A stretch of DNA of 64,000 nucleotides from Hasllibacter sp963833115 (GCA_963833115.1 CAWHWS010000002.1:1240001-1304000); one strand, 5' to 3'. Counted from the first letter of the stretch, positions 50,868-61,958 are shown. Translations and numbers: made by a program. Notes: generated by a model not told the origin, from the sequence alone.

Positions 50868-51089
50868 ATGACCGACGAGCCGAAGATCAAGAACGCCGAC
50901 CGTCCCTCCGAGACCGCCGGCCTGCCCTCGATGGGCGAAGGCGCCTCGGCGCGGCACTACCTGCGGGACGTGGACACGAAGCACGGCGAGGCCGACACCC
51001 GCGAGCCGGCCGACGCGGACCGCGACCCGGTGGCGGACGACCAGTCGGCGCCCGGCGGGGCAGGCAAGCCCGTCCGCCGGGACGACTGA
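50868..51089 (+). CDS. Small hydrophilic protein, likely disordered
   Basis: 73 residues beginning MTDEPKIKNADRPSETAGLP, with a good ribosome-binding site (GAGGGGAAC before ATG 50868). It is rich in Asp, Ala and Pro with no hydrophobic core, so it is probably intrinsically disordered. The central SARHYLRDVDTKHGEAD is the only structured-looking part. It lies 65 bases after gdhA, possibly on the same transcript, and is followed by a strong hairpin. Function unknown. Confidence 0.65.
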   Translation: MTDEPKIKNADRPSETAGLPSMGEGASARHYLRDVDTKHGEADTREPADADRDPVADDQSAPGGAGKPVRRDD

Positions 51090-51093
51090 AGAG

Positions 51094-51126
51094 GGCGCGC
51101 GCCGGCCATGCGGGCCGGCGCGCGCC
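51094..51126. terminator. Bidirectional terminator hairpin
   Basis: GGCGCGCGCCGGCC (51094-51107) and its complement (51113-51126) form a perfect 14-bp stem with a 5-base loop, exactly between two convergent genes (stops at 51089 and 51133). It would serve both strands. Confidence 0.8.
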
Positions 51127-51132
51127 GGGGCA

Positions 51133-51612
51133 TCACGCCTCGGGGGGCATGATCACGGCGTCGATCACGTGGATCACGCCGTTGGAGGCCTCGATATCGG
51201 CCGTGGTCACGTTCGCGCCGCCGACGGTCACGCCGCCTTCGGTCATGATCTCGACCTGGGCGCCGTTCACGGTGTCGGCCATCATGCCGTCGGTGAGGTC
51301 GGTCGACATGACCTTCCCCGGAACGACGTGGTAGGTCAGGATCGCGGTCAGGGCCTCGGTGTCCTCGAGGAGGCCCTCGACGGTGCCCTCGGGCAGGGCG
51401 GCGAACGCCTCGTCCGTCGGCGCGAACACCGTGAACGGCCCCTCGCCCTTGAGCGTCTCGACGAGGCCCGCGGCCTCGGCGGCGGCGAGGAGGGTCGTGA
51501 AGTTGCCGGCCTCGCTGGCGGTGTCCACGATGTCCTTGGAATGGGCCATGGCGAAGGCGGCGCCGGTCATGGCGGTGCCGGCGGCGAGCGCGAGAAGGGT
51601 CCTGCGGATCAT
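51133..51612 (-). CDS. Secreted fasciclin (FAS1) domain protein
   Basis: 159 residues. Signal peptide MIRRTLLALAAGTAMTGAAFAMA is followed by one FAS1 domain: DIVDTASEAGNFTTLLAAAE, the H1 motif FTVFAPTDEAFAALP, the YH motif LTYHVVPGKV, and the H2 region GVIHVIDAVIMPP at the very end. FAS1 proteins mediate adhesion or matrix interactions in the periplasm or outside the cell. GGGAG precedes ATG 51612. It is divergent from the sarcosine oxidase operon and convergent with the small gdhA-linked gene. Confidence 0.92.
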   Translation of the reverse strand: MIRRTLLALAAGTAMTGAAFAMAHSKDIVDTASEAGNFTTLLAAAEAAGLVETLKGEGPFTVFAPTDEAFAALPEGTVEGLLEDTEALTAILTYHVVPGKVMSTDLTDGMMADTVNGAQVEIMTEGGVTVGGANVTTADIEASNGVIHVIDAVIMPPEA

Positions 51613-51975
51613 ATGATATCTCCCTGAGTACCGGCGCCAGTGTGGCGGCGGCTCGCAGGTGGAACGCCGCGGCCCCCCGATCGGATCATCGGGCCCGCCC
51701 GCGCATGCGCGCCAACCTGCTCGTCTTGCGCGATATTGGCGGCTCGCCGCCGGGGTCCGGATGCTGGCGCGGACGTGATATGACCTCGGCGGACCCGGCG
51801 CTATCTCCGCTCCGCTCCAAGTCATCGGACAGGCGCGATGTCGCGTCCCGGCGGCCCCGCGCCGCACCCGGACCTGACCGCGCCGCGCCGCGGCCGTATC
51901 GCCCCTTGAGCATCCGCGCCGAAGGTGATGATTTCCGCGCGGTTGTCCTCGAGGGGGCTGGGGAGCGGCGCGCGC
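51613..51975. other. Divergent promoter region, fasciclin gene / sox operon
   Basis: 363 bases without a supported gene. They must contain the promoters of the fasciclin gene (minus) and of soxB (plus). Minor palindromes such as GCGCATGCGC (about 51701) are present, but no clear -35/-10 boxes or riboswitch-like fold can be identified by eye. Confidence 0.45.
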
Positions 51976-53241
51976 ATGGGTCATTCGGGTCGGTATTCGG
52001 GCTTCAGGGTCCTCGCCGAGGGCCTGCGCGGCAATCGCGGCTGGCGCCCGGCCTGGCGCGACCCCGCGCCCAAGGCCGAGTACGACACCATCGTCATCGG
52101 CGGCGGCGGGCACGGCCTCTCGACCGCCTGGCACCTCGCCGAGAAGCACGGCCTCCGCGACGTCGCCGTGCTGGAGAAGGGGCATCTCGGCTCCGGCAAC
52201 ATCGGCCGCAACACGACGATCGTGCGCGCCAACTACTTCCTGCCCGGCAACTCCGAGTTCTACTCCCACTGCCTCAAGCTCTGGGAGCGGATGGAGAGCG
52301 ACCTCAACTACAACACGATGCATTCGCAGCGCGGGCTCATCAACCTCTTCCACTCCGACGGGCAGCGCGACGCCTTCGTGCGCCGCGGCAACGCGATGGC
52401 CAACCAGGGCGACGACGCGATCCTCCTGGACCGGGACGGCGTGCGCCGCCTGATCCCCTGGCTCGACTTCGACAACACGCGCTTCCCGATCTACGGCGGC
52501 CTCCTGCACCCCCGCGGCGGGACCGCGCGCCACGACGCGGTCGCCTGGGGCTACGCCCGCGGCGCCGACGAGCGCGGCGTGGACCTCGTGCAGAACTGCG
52601 AGGTCACGGGCATCGACATCGAGAACGGCCGCGTCCGCGGGGTCCAGACGACCAGGGGCCCCATCCGCGCCAAGCGCGTCGCCATCGTCACCGCCGGCCG
52701 CTCGGGGCAGGTCGCGGCGATGGCCGGCCTGCGCCTGCCGATCGAGAGCCACGTCCTGCAGGCCTTCGTGACCGAGGGGCTCAAGCCCGCGATCGACCAT
52801 GTCGTCAGCTTCGGCATGGGACACTTCTACATCAGCCAGTCCGACAAGGGCGGGCTCGTCTTCGGCGGCGACCTCGACTTCTACGCCTCCTATGCCAGCC
52901 GCGGGAACCTGCCCATGGCCGAGCACGTGATGGAGGCGGGCATGACCCTCATGCCGATGATCGGGCACGCCAAGGTCCTGCGCTCCTGGGGCGGGATCAT
53001 GGACATGACCCCCGACGGATCGCCGATCATCGACAAGACCCATGTCGAGGGGCTCTTCGTCGATTGCGGATGGTGCTACGGGGGCTTCAAGGCGGTCCCG
53101 GGATCCGGGGACTGCCTTGCGCACCTCATCGCGACGGGGAACCATCACCCGGCCGCCGCGCGGTTCCGGCTTGACCGGTTCGCCAAGGGGCGCGGCCTGA
53201 TGGACGAGGAGGGGACCGGTGCCCAGCACAACCTACACTAA
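51976..53241 (+). CDS. soxB: Sarcosine oxidase subunit beta
   Basis: 421 residues. Start ATG 51976 gives MGHSGRYSGFRVLAEGLRGN, the normal SoxB beginning; a start 17 codons earlier is less typical. The FAD-binding motif is TIVIGGGGHGLSTAWHLAEKHG. RNTTIVRANYFL, KPAIDHVVSFGMGHFYISQ and DMTPDGSPIIDKTHVEGLFVDCGWCYGGFK follow, all hallmarks of the heterotetrameric enzyme. The beta subunit holds the flavin that oxidises sarcosine to glycine and formaldehyde (as methylene-tetrahydrofolate). First gene of the sox operon. A lipoprotein gene starts inside its last codons. Confidence 0.95.
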   Translation: MGHSGRYSGFRVLAEGLRGNRGWRPAWRDPAPKAEYDTIVIGGGGHGLSTAWHLAEKHGLRDVAVLEKGHLGSGNIGRNTTIVRANYFLPGNSEFYSHCLKLWERMESDLNYNTMHSQRGLINLFHSDGQRDAFVRRGNAMANQGDDAILLDRDGVRRLIPWLDFDNTRFPIYGGLLHPRGGTARHDAVAWGYARGADERGVDLVQNCEVTGIDIENGRVRGVQTTRGPIRAKRVAIVTAGRSGQVAAMAGLRLPIESHVLQAFVTEGLKPAIDHVVSFGMGHFYISQSDKGGLVFGGDLDFYASYASRGNLPMAEHVMEAGMTLMPMIGHAKVLRSWGGIMDMTPDGSPIIDKTHVEGLFVDCGWCYGGFKAVPGSGDCLAHLIATGNHHPAAARFRLDRFAKGRGLMDEEGTGAQHNLH

Positions 53242-53662
53242 GTGGCTCGCCGCGGCGGGCCTGATCGCCCTGGCCGCCTGCGCCGGGCCGCCGGAGGCGG
53301 CGGCGCCCGCCAGCGTCCTGGGCGCCGGCGCGCCCTCGGCCGCCGCCAACTTCGCCGCCCGGGAGGTCGAGGCCGGCCTCCGGGCCGAGATCGGGCCCGC
53401 CGGCGGCGGCGCCCTCACCGAGGTGCGCCGCGACGGCGGCACCGTGACCGCCGTCCTCGAGCTGCCCATCGCCGCCGAGGGCCTGACGGCGGCGCAGCAG
53501 GACGCGGCGGCGGGCGCGATCCGGGAGACCTTCGTGGGCGGCGTGTGCGGCCGGGCGGGGCTGGCGCCCTTCTTCGCCGCCGGCGGCGTCCTGCGGATCG
53601 AGGCGCGCGGCAGCGACGGCGCCCCGCTCGCGGACCTTCCCGTCACGAGCTGCGGCGCCTGA
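53219..53662 (+). CDS. Putative lipoprotein embedded in the sox operon
   Basis: 147 residues. The GTG start at 53219 overlaps the end of soxB by 23 bases and follows GAGGAGGGG. The N-terminus KWLAAAGLIALAACAGPP is a lipoprotein signal (Cys23). The mature part has a strand-helix pattern (FAAREVEAGLRAEIGP, LTEVRRDGGTVTAVLELPI) and two further cysteines near the end (GVCGRAG; VTSCGA). No domain is recognised. Its position between soxB and soxD is not part of the usual sox set, so a periplasmic accessory role or simple co-transcription is possible. Confidence 0.75.
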   Translation: MPSTTYTKWLAAAGLIALAACAGPPEAAAPASVLGAGAPSAAANFAAREVEAGLRAEIGPAGGGALTEVRRDGGTVTAVLELPIAAEGLTAAQQDAAAGAIRETFVGGVCGRAGLAPFFAAGGVLRIEARGSDGAPLADLPVTSCGA

Positions 53663-53666
53663 CCCG

Positions 53667-53945
53667 ATGCGCATCCCGTGCCCCATCTGCGGCCCGCGCG
53701 ACCGGCGCGAGTTCTACTACAAGGGCGCGGCCCTGGACCGCCCCGAGGACCGCGACTGGTCCGAGGGGTGGGACGACTACCTCCACCTGCGCGACAACCC
53801 GGCCGGAGAGGTCCGCGACCTTTGGCAGCACGATGCCGGCTGCGGCGCCTGGCTCGTCGTGACCCGCGACACCGCGACCCACGCGGTCCGCGGCGCCGAG
53901 CTCGCCCGCGCCTTGGGCGGGCGCATCGCGCGGGGCGCGGCGTGA
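53667..53945 (+). CDS. soxD: Sarcosine oxidase subunit delta
   Basis: 92 residues, the small zinc-binding delta subunit. The ligands are visible: Cys5 and Cys8 (PCPICGPRD), His55 and Cys59 (WQHDAGCGAW). Other typical pieces are REFYYKGAAL and WSEGWDDYLHLRDNPAG. It stabilises the alpha-beta interface of the heterotetramer. Its TGA overlaps the GTG start of soxA (GTGA). Length equals that of the family. Confidence 0.95.
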   Translation: MRIPCPICGPRDRREFYYKGAALDRPEDRDWSEGWDDYLHLRDNPAGEVRDLWQHDAGCGAWLVVTRDTATHAVRGAELARALGGRIARGAA

Positions 53946-56863
53946 GGGTCCGCGACGGCCGCCTCACGCGCTCGGGCGCGGCCGCCTTCACCTTCGACGG
54001 CCGCCGCGTCGCGGCGCGGCCGGGCGACACGGTCGCCTCCGCCCTCCTGGCGGACGGCACGCGCCTCATGGGGCGCAGCTTCAAGTACCACCGCCCCCGC
54101 GGCGCGATGACCGCCGGCTCCGAGGAGCCGAACGCCCTGATCGAGACCGGGCGCGGCGCCCGGCAGGTGCCCAACGTGCGCGCCACCGTCCAGGAGGTCT
54201 GGGACGGGCTCGAGACGCGCAGCCAGAACCGCTGGCCGACCCTGGCGCGCGACCTCCTGGCGGTGAACGACCTCGCCGCGCCGGTCCTGTCGGCGGGCTT
54301 CTACTACAAGACCTTCATGTGGCCCCGCCGCGCCTGGGAGCGGCTCTACGAGCCGATGATCCGCCGCGCCGCCGGCCTCGGCTCGCTCTCCAAGGAGCAC
54401 GCCCCCGACGAGGCCGAGCGCGCCTTCGCCTTCTGCGACGTGCTGGTGATCGGCGCCGGGCCCGCCGGGATCATGGCCGCGCTCGCCGCCGCCGAGGCCG
54501 GTGCCCGCGTCATCCTCGCCACCGAGGAGGTCCGCCTCGGCGGGCGCCTCCTGTCGGAGGTCGAGGAGGTGGACGGCCGGCCGGGCCACGACTGGGCGGA
54601 GGGCATGGCCCGGCGTCTGGCGGAGATGGGCGTGCGCGTCATGACCCGCACCGCCGTCACCGGCGCCTACGACCAGGGCACCTACGGCGCGCTCGAACGC
54701 ACGGGCCTCCACGCCGCCCCCGCGCCCGACCTGCCGTCCGAGACGTTCTGGCGCATCGCCGCCGGCGCCGCGGTCCTGGCCTCGGGATCGCTAGAGCGGC
54801 ACGTCGCCTTCGCCGACAACGACCGCCCCGGCGTCATGACCGCCTCGGCGGTGCGCGCCTACCTGCACCGCTGGGGCGTGCTGCCCTCGGACCGCATCGC
54901 CGTCTTCGCCAACAACGACGACGCCTGGCGCACCGCGCGCGACGCCATGGCCGCCGGCGCGGAGGTCACCTTGATCGATTCGCGCGAGGGGGTCTCCCCC
55001 GGCCTCGACTGCCGCACCCTCACCGGCGCGCATGTCACGGGCACCACCGGCCGGCACGGCCTGGCCGAGGTGGCGATCCGCCATCCGGCCGGCACGGCGA
55101 CGGCGCGGGTGGGCTGCCTCGCGGTCTCCGGCGGCTGGAACCCGTCCGTGCACCTCGCCTGCCACATGAACGGCCGCCCCGACTGGCGCGAGGACATCGC
55201 CGCCTTCGTGCCGCGGCCCGGCATGGTGCCGGGCCTCTTTGCCGCCGGCGCGGCGAACGGCGTCTTCTCCACCGCCGCCTGCCTCGCGGACGGCCTGCGG
55301 GCCGCGGGCGACGCCCTGCGCGAGCTCGGCCGCGACGCGCCCGATCTCCGGGCCCCGCCCGCCGAGGACGGCGCCTATGCCTGCACCCCCCTCTGGGTGG
55401 TGGAGCCGGGCAAGAAGCGCGCCTGGCTCGACCATCAGAACGACGTGACCGTGAAGGACGTGCGCCTCGCCGCGCAGGAGAACTTCCGCTCGGTCGAGCA
55501 CATGAAGCGCTACACCACGCAGGGGATGGCGCCCGACCAGGGCAAGACCTCCAACGTCGCGGCGCTCGCGATCCTCGCCGACGCCACCGGCCGCGACATC
55601 CCCGCCACCGGCACGACCACGTTCCGCCCGCCCTACGTCCCGGTCAGCATCGGGGCGATGGGCGCGGGCGCCGCCGGCCACGGCTTCGCCCCCGAACGCC
55701 GCGCCACGAGCCACGCCGCCACCGTCGCCGCCGGCGCCCCGATGATCGAGGCCGGGCTCTGGTACCGCCCGTCCTACTTCCCCGCCGAGGGGGAGAGCAC
55801 CTGGCGCGAGGCCTGCGACCGGGAGGTCCGCACCGTCCGAGAGGCCGTCGGCGTGTGCGACGTCTCCACCCTGGGCAAGATCGACATCCAGGGCCCGGAC
55901 GCGGCCGCGCTCCTCGACCTCGTCTACGCGGGCACGTTCTCCACGCTCAAGGACGGCCGCGTGCGCTACGGCCTGATGCTGCGCGAGGACGGGCACGTCA
56001 TGGACGACGGCACCACCGCGCGCCTCGGCCCCGAGCACTACGTGATGACCACCACCACCGCCGCCGCCGGCGAGGTCATGCGCCACCTGGAGTTCGCCGC
56101 CCAGGTCCTGCGCCCCGAGCTCGACGTGGCGCTCGCCTCCGTCACCGAGCAATGGGCCCAGTTCGCCGTCGCCGGCCCCCGCTCGCGCGCGCTGCTGGAC
56201 GGGCTCCTCGCCGAGCCGCTGGCCGATGCCGGCTGGCCGTTCATGGCCTGCGGCGCCGTGCGCGTCCTCGGCGTGCCCGGCCGCCTCTTCCGCATCAGCT
56301 TCTCGGGCGAGCACGCCTACGAGGTCGCGGTGCCCGCCCGCTACGGCGCCGCCCTCTGGGAGCGACTCGTCGCCGCCGCCGCGGCCCTGGGCGGCGCGCC
56401 CTACGGGATGGAGGCGCTCAACGTCCTGCGGATCGAGAAGGGCTTCATCACCCATGCCGAGATCCACGGCCGCGTCACCGCCTTCGACATCGGCATGGGC
56501 CGCATGGTCAGCCGCAAGAAGGACTGCATCGGCCAGGCCGCCAGCACCCGCCCCGGCATGTCCGGCCCGCATCGCGAGCAGCTCGTCGGCCTGCGCCCCC
56601 TTCGCGGCGGCACCCTGAGCGCCGGCGCGCATCTCTTCGCCCCCGAGGCTGCCGCCCGCGCGCCCAACGCGCAGGGCTACGTCACCTCGGTCGCCCATTC
56701 CCCGACCCTGGGCGGCATGCTCGCCCTCGGCTTCCTGCGCGGCGGCCGCGACCGTCACGGCGAGCGCCTGCGCGTCGTCGACCACATGCGGGGCCTCGAC
56801 ACGATGGCCCGCGTGAGCGACCCCGTCTTCCTCGACCCGGCCGGGGAGCGCATGCGTGGATGA
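53942..56863 (+). CDS. soxA: Sarcosine oxidase subunit alpha
   Basis: 973 residues; the GTG start overlaps soxD. N-terminal ferredoxin-like part: RLTRSGAAAFTFDGRRVAAR and MGRSFKYHRPRGAMTAGSEE. The NAD-binding dinucleotide fold has CDVLVIGAGPAGIMAALAAAEAG. Then come NDVTVKDVRLAAQENFRSVEHMKRY and a C-terminal aminomethyltransferase (GCV_T) domain from about residue 595, with VGVCDVSTLGKIDIQGPDA and EALNVLRIEKGFI. The last domain binds tetrahydrofolate and captures the methyl carbon of sarcosine. Full length, no damage seen. It overlaps soxG by eight bases. Confidence 0.95.
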   Translation: MRVRDGRLTRSGAAAFTFDGRRVAARPGDTVASALLADGTRLMGRSFKYHRPRGAMTAGSEEPNALIETGRGARQVPNVRATVQEVWDGLETRSQNRWPTLARDLLAVNDLAAPVLSAGFYYKTFMWPRRAWERLYEPMIRRAAGLGSLSKEHAPDEAERAFAFCDVLVIGAGPAGIMAALAAAEAGARVILATEEVRLGGRLLSEVEEVDGRPGHDWAEGMARRLAEMGVRVMTRTAVTGAYDQGTYGALERTGLHAAPAPDLPSETFWRIAAGAAVLASGSLERHVAFADNDRPGVMTASAVRAYLHRWGVLPSDRIAVFANNDDAWRTARDAMAAGAEVTLIDSREGVSPGLDCRTLTGAHVTGTTGRHGLAEVAIRHPAGTATARVGCLAVSGGWNPSVHLACHMNGRPDWREDIAAFVPRPGMVPGLFAAGAANGVFSTAACLADGLRAAGDALRELGRDAPDLRAPPAEDGAYACTPLWVVEPGKKRAWLDHQNDVTVKDVRLAAQENFRSVEHMKRYTTQGMAPDQGKTSNVAALAILADATGRDIPATGTTTFRPPYVPVSIGAMGAGAAGHGFAPERRATSHAATVAAGAPMIEAGLWYRPSYFPAEGESTWREACDREVRTVREAVGVCDVSTLGKIDIQGPDAAALLDLVYAGTFSTLKDGRVRYGLMLREDGHVMDDGTTARLGPEHYVMTTTTAAAGEVMRHLEFAAQVLRPELDVALASVTEQWAQFAVAGPRSRALLDGLLAEPLADAGWPFMACGAVRVLGVPGRLFRISFSGEHAYEVAVPARYGAALWERLVAAAAALGGAPYGMEALNVLRIEKGFITHAEIHGRVTAFDIGMGRMVSRKKDCIGQAASTRPGMSGPHREQLVGLRPLRGGTLSAGAHLFAPEAAARAPNAQGYVTSVAHSPTLGGMLALGFLRGGRDRHGERLRVVDHMRGLDTMARVSDPVFLDPAGERMRG

Positions 56864-57377
56864 CCTGACCGCCACCCCCCCCGGCGCGGGCCACTTCCCC
56901 CTCTCCGCCGGCGGCACCGTCGCCGCGGAGGCCGACTGGACCCCCATCCACTCCGCCGCCCCCCTGGACGGGCGCGCCGAGGAGGTCTCCGCCGCGCTGG
57001 GCGGCTGGCCGGAGCCCGGGCGCTGGATCGACGCCGGCGGCCGCCGCCTCGCCTGGTCCGGCCGCGGTCAGGCGATGATCCTGGGCGGGGCGCCGGACCT
57101 CCCGGGCGCCGCCCTGACCGATCAGTCGGACGCCTGGTGCCGCGTGGCCCTCGCCGGGCCGGGCGCCGCGGACGTGATGGCCCGCCTCGTGCCCGTGGAC
57201 GCCGCCGCCATGGCGCCGGGCGACGCCGCGCGCACCCTGGTCGGTCACATGACCGGCCTCGTCCTGCGCACGCCGGACGGGTTCGAGATCATGGTCTTCC
57301 GCTCCATGGCCGGGACCCTGGCGCACGATCTCGGCCGCGCCATGCGCGCCGTCGCCGCCCGCCGCGCCGCCGGCTGA
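56856..57377 (+). CDS. soxG: Sarcosine oxidase subunit gamma
   Basis: 173 residues with a GTG start eight bases inside soxA. It resembles a shortened GCV_T-like fold: DQSDAWCRVALAGPGAADVMARLVPVD in pieces, then RTLVGHMTGLVLRTPDGFEIMVFRSMAGTLAHDL, typical of SoxG. It completes the heterotetrameric enzyme. It is the last gene of the operon. A short C-rich/G-rich stretch follows before dnaG. Confidence 0.92.
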   Translation: MDDLTATPPGAGHFPLSAGGTVAAEADWTPIHSAAPLDGRAEEVSAALGGWPEPGRWIDAGGRRLAWSGRGQAMILGGAPDLPGAALTDQSDAWCRVALAGPGAADVMARLVPVDAAAMAPGDAARTLVGHMTGLVLRTPDGFEIMVFRSMAGTLAHDLGRAMRAVAARRAAG

Positions 57378-57438
57378 GCCCGGACCGCCCCCCCCGGGGG
57401 GACTCGACTCGGTGCCCGCCGCGCGGCATCCCTGGGCG

Positions 57439-59469
57439 ATGGATCTCACGCCCCAGTTCCTCGACGAGCTGCGCGCCCGGACCTCCCTGGAGGGGATCGT
57501 GGGCCGGCACGTCGTCTGGGACGCGCGCAAGTCCAACCGCGCCCGCGGCGACCTCTGGGCGCCGTGCCCGTTCCACCACGAGAAGACGCCCAGCTTCCAC
57601 ATCGAGGAGGCCAAGGGCCGCTACTACTGCTTCGGCTGCCAGGCCAAGGGCGACGCGATCACCTTCCTGCGGGAGATCGAGGGCCTCGAGTTCCTCGACG
57701 CCGTCCGGCAGCTCGCGGACGCCGCCGGCCTGGACCTGCCGCAGCGCACCCCCGGCGCCAGGCGCGCCCAGGACCGGCGCGGCCGCCTCGCGGAGGTGGT
57801 CGAGGCCGGCATCGCCCATGCCCGCCTGATGCTCACCGGCCGCGCCGGGACGGCCGCGCGCGACTACCTGCGGGGCAGGGGCCTGACCCCGGCCGACCTC
57901 GACCGGTTCGAGATCGGCTACCTGCCCGCCGCCCGCACCGGCCTCCTGGACGCCCTCGCCGCCAAGGGGATCGACGCGCGGCTCGCCGTCGACTCGGGCC
58001 TGTGCGCCGCGCCCGAGGATGGCGGCGCGCCCTATGACCGCTTCCGCGACCGCGTCACCTTCCCGATCCGGGACGGGCGGGGGCGCGCGGTCTCCCTCGG
58101 CGGGCGCGCCATGTCCCCGGACGCCCGCGCCAAGTACCTCAACGGCCCCCAGACGGAGCTCTTCGACAAGGGCCGCACCCTCTACAACCAGCGCGCGGCC
58201 CGTCTGGCGGTGGGCAAGGGCGCGCCCCTGATCCTGGCCGAGGGCTACATGGACGTGATCGCCCTGGCCCGCGCCGGGCTGGACGGCGCCGTCGCCCCCC
58301 TGGGCACCGCGATCACCGAGACGCAGCTCGCGATGCTGTGGAAGATGGCCGAGGAGCCCGTCGTCGCCCTCGACGGGGACGGCGCGGGCCTGCGCTCGGC
58401 GATGCGGCTGATGGACCTCGCCCTGCCGCTCCTCGCGCCGGGCCGGTCGCTGCGCTTCGCCCTCCTGCCGCCGGGCAAGGACCCCGACGACCTCCTGCGC
58501 GAGGGCGGCCCGGCGGCCTTGGAGGCGGCGATGGCCGCGACCGTCCCCCTAATCGACATGCTTTGGCGCCGCGAGACCGAGGGCGTAGACCTGCGAACTC
58601 CCGAGCGGCGTGCGAAATTTGATCAGTCGCTTCGTGAGTTAGTTCGTCAGATAAAGGACGACGCGGTTCGGCGGCACTACGGTAAGGAAGTTGGGAAGCG
58701 TCGGGGTAACCTCTTTGAGGAGGGTGTGCCACGGCGAGGCTTGGTAGAAGAGAACCCGCGCTTCTCCTACGGAAAAGGCTGGAGGGATAGAGGACGCGGT
58801 GTATTTGATCCTCCACGCGGCCCGTCCTCCGGTTTTGGTGTCGCGCGAAGGACGCTGCTTGGTAGCGCAGCATCAACTGTACCGCCTCCTAAAAGGGGCA
58901 CCGTAGGTATCTCCGCGAGCGGCGAAGAACTACGTGCCCACCGCGAACGAGTAATTCTAGCCACTATGCTGACGCACCCCGTCCTCTATGAGACGCTTGA
59001 AGATCAGTTCGGCGAGATCGATTTTTCGCCAGCAAACGACGCGATGGCAGGAGCTGTTAAGCGGTGTCGAGCTGACCCCGATGCCTGCGAGCGTCTTGTT
59101 GGTCGTGAAGCGCTTGAAAGTCTCTGGAATGATCCTCATGTCCGCTTGACCCGCCTGACGGGAGAAACGGTTGTGGCGCGCGCGCTCGCCGCGCAGGAGA
59201 TCGCCAAGCTGACGGCCGCCCGTGCCCGCCGCGCCGAGATCGCCGAGATCGTCGGCGAGGAGGACCCCGAGGCCGCGCTCGACGACGCGCGGACCTACCG
59301 GCTCGGCCAGGTCGCCGGCGCCGCCGAGGCCGCTTTCGCCGCGCTGGGCGAGGACGCGGCCGCCTTCGACGTGGCCGAGAACGGCCTGCAGCTCGACCGC
59401 GAGGAGCGCGCGCGGGCGGCCGCCCTCTACGAGGGCCTGGGTCTGGCGCCCGGAAAGGGGGCCGCCTAG
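57439..59469 (+). CDS. dnaG: DNA primase, with an internal low-GC mosaic segment
   Basis: 676 residues from ATG 57439 (MDLTPQFLDELRARTSLEG); an upstream GTG at 57412 would add nine residues. The zinc ribbon is CPFHHEKTPSFHIEEAKG with CFGC. TOPRIM carries LAEGYMDVIAL and VVALDGDGAGLRSA; DPDDLLREGG follows. It makes RNA primers at the replication fork. Codons from about 58,560 to 59,170 (residues about 375-577, the DnaB-interaction side) change abruptly: bases 58621-58680 hold 33 G/C of 60, against 50 of 60 at 58261-58320. The frame stays open, so this is an in-frame allelic replacement. Downstream is rpoD, the conserved order. Confidence 0.93.
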   Translation: MDLTPQFLDELRARTSLEGIVGRHVVWDARKSNRARGDLWAPCPFHHEKTPSFHIEEAKGRYYCFGCQAKGDAITFLREIEGLEFLDAVRQLADAAGLDLPQRTPGARRAQDRRGRLAEVVEAGIAHARLMLTGRAGTAARDYLRGRGLTPADLDRFEIGYLPAARTGLLDALAAKGIDARLAVDSGLCAAPEDGGAPYDRFRDRVTFPIRDGRGRAVSLGGRAMSPDARAKYLNGPQTELFDKGRTLYNQRAARLAVGKGAPLILAEGYMDVIALARAGLDGAVAPLGTAITETQLAMLWKMAEEPVVALDGDGAGLRSAMRLMDLALPLLAPGRSLRFALLPPGKDPDDLLREGGPAALEAAMAATVPLIDMLWRRETEGVDLRTPERRAKFDQSLRELVRQIKDDAVRRHYGKEVGKRRGNLFEEGVPRRGLVEENPRFSYGKGWRDRGRGVFDPPRGPSSGFGVARRTLLGSAASTVPPPKRGTVGISASGEELRAHRERVILATMLTHPVLYETLEDQFGEIDFSPANDAMAGAVKRCRADPDACERLVGREALESLWNDPHVRLTRLTGETVVARALAAQEIAKLTAARARRAEIAEIVGEEDPEAALDDARTYRLGQVAGAAEAAFAALGEDAAAFDVAENGLQLDREERARAAALYEGLGLAPGKGAA

Positions 59470-59555
59470 CGGCGCGTGCCGCAAACATGGGACGTAGAAC
59501 GGTTCGGTAAGGGAATCGAGGTAAACGGGGTGTTCCCGCCCCCGCGCCGGGCTAT

Positions 59556-59575
59556 TGATTCGGCTTAGCGAATCA
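59556..59575. promoter_or_regulatory. Palindrome upstream of rpoD
   Basis: TGATTCG-GCTTAG-CGAATCA (59556-59575) is a perfect 7-bp inverted repeat in the AT-richer part of the 154-base gap between dnaG and rpoD, 48 bases before the rpoD start codon. It could be an operator or a short terminator of dnaG. Confidence 0.45.
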
Positions 59576-59623
59576 CTCCGCCCGCCCCCCGAATCGCCGT
59601 GGATACCCGTAGGAGACTTGCCG

Positions 59624-61591
<1,968 letters not shown>

Positions 61592-61600
61592 GGGCGCGGC

Positions 61601-61888
61601 GTGTCCTGGCTTACCCGGCTCTTCGGCGGCGGCGAGATGGCCCGCGCCGAGACCCCGCGGCTCGGCTCCCCGGAGGAGCACGCCGGCTTCACGATCCGTC
61701 CGGACCCGGCCGAGGCGGCCGGCGGCTGGCGCATCGGCGCGCGCATCGAGAAGGAGGTCGGCGGCGAGACGCGCACCCACGACCTCGTGCGCGCCGACGT
61801 CCTCTCGGACCGCGCCGCCGCCGAGGCCGCCTCCCTCGCCAAGGCCCGGCAGGTGATCGACGAGCAGGGCGAGGCGCTCTTCCGCTAG
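61601..61888 (+). CDS. HlyU-family transcriptional activator-like protein
   Basis: 95 residues with a GTG start nine bases after rpoD. It matches small HlyU-family proteins: MSWLTRLFGGG at the N-terminus, GFTIRPDPAEAAGGWRIGARIEKEV, THDLVRADVLSDRAAAEAA and a C-terminal helix KARQVIDEQGEALF. Despite the family name there is no obvious helix-turn-helix, and its role in alphaproteobacteria is not established. The close spacing suggests read-through from rpoD. Confidence 0.8.
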   Translation: MSWLTRLFGGGEMARAETPRLGSPEEHAGFTIRPDPAEAAGGWRIGARIEKEVGGETRTHDLVRADVLSDRAAAEAASLAKARQVIDEQGEALFR

Positions 61889-61958
61889 CCCGGCGCCGAT
61901 TGACAGGGCGCCTCCCGCCGCGAAGGGTCCGCGCGCCCGCCCCCGACCCCGGTGACCG

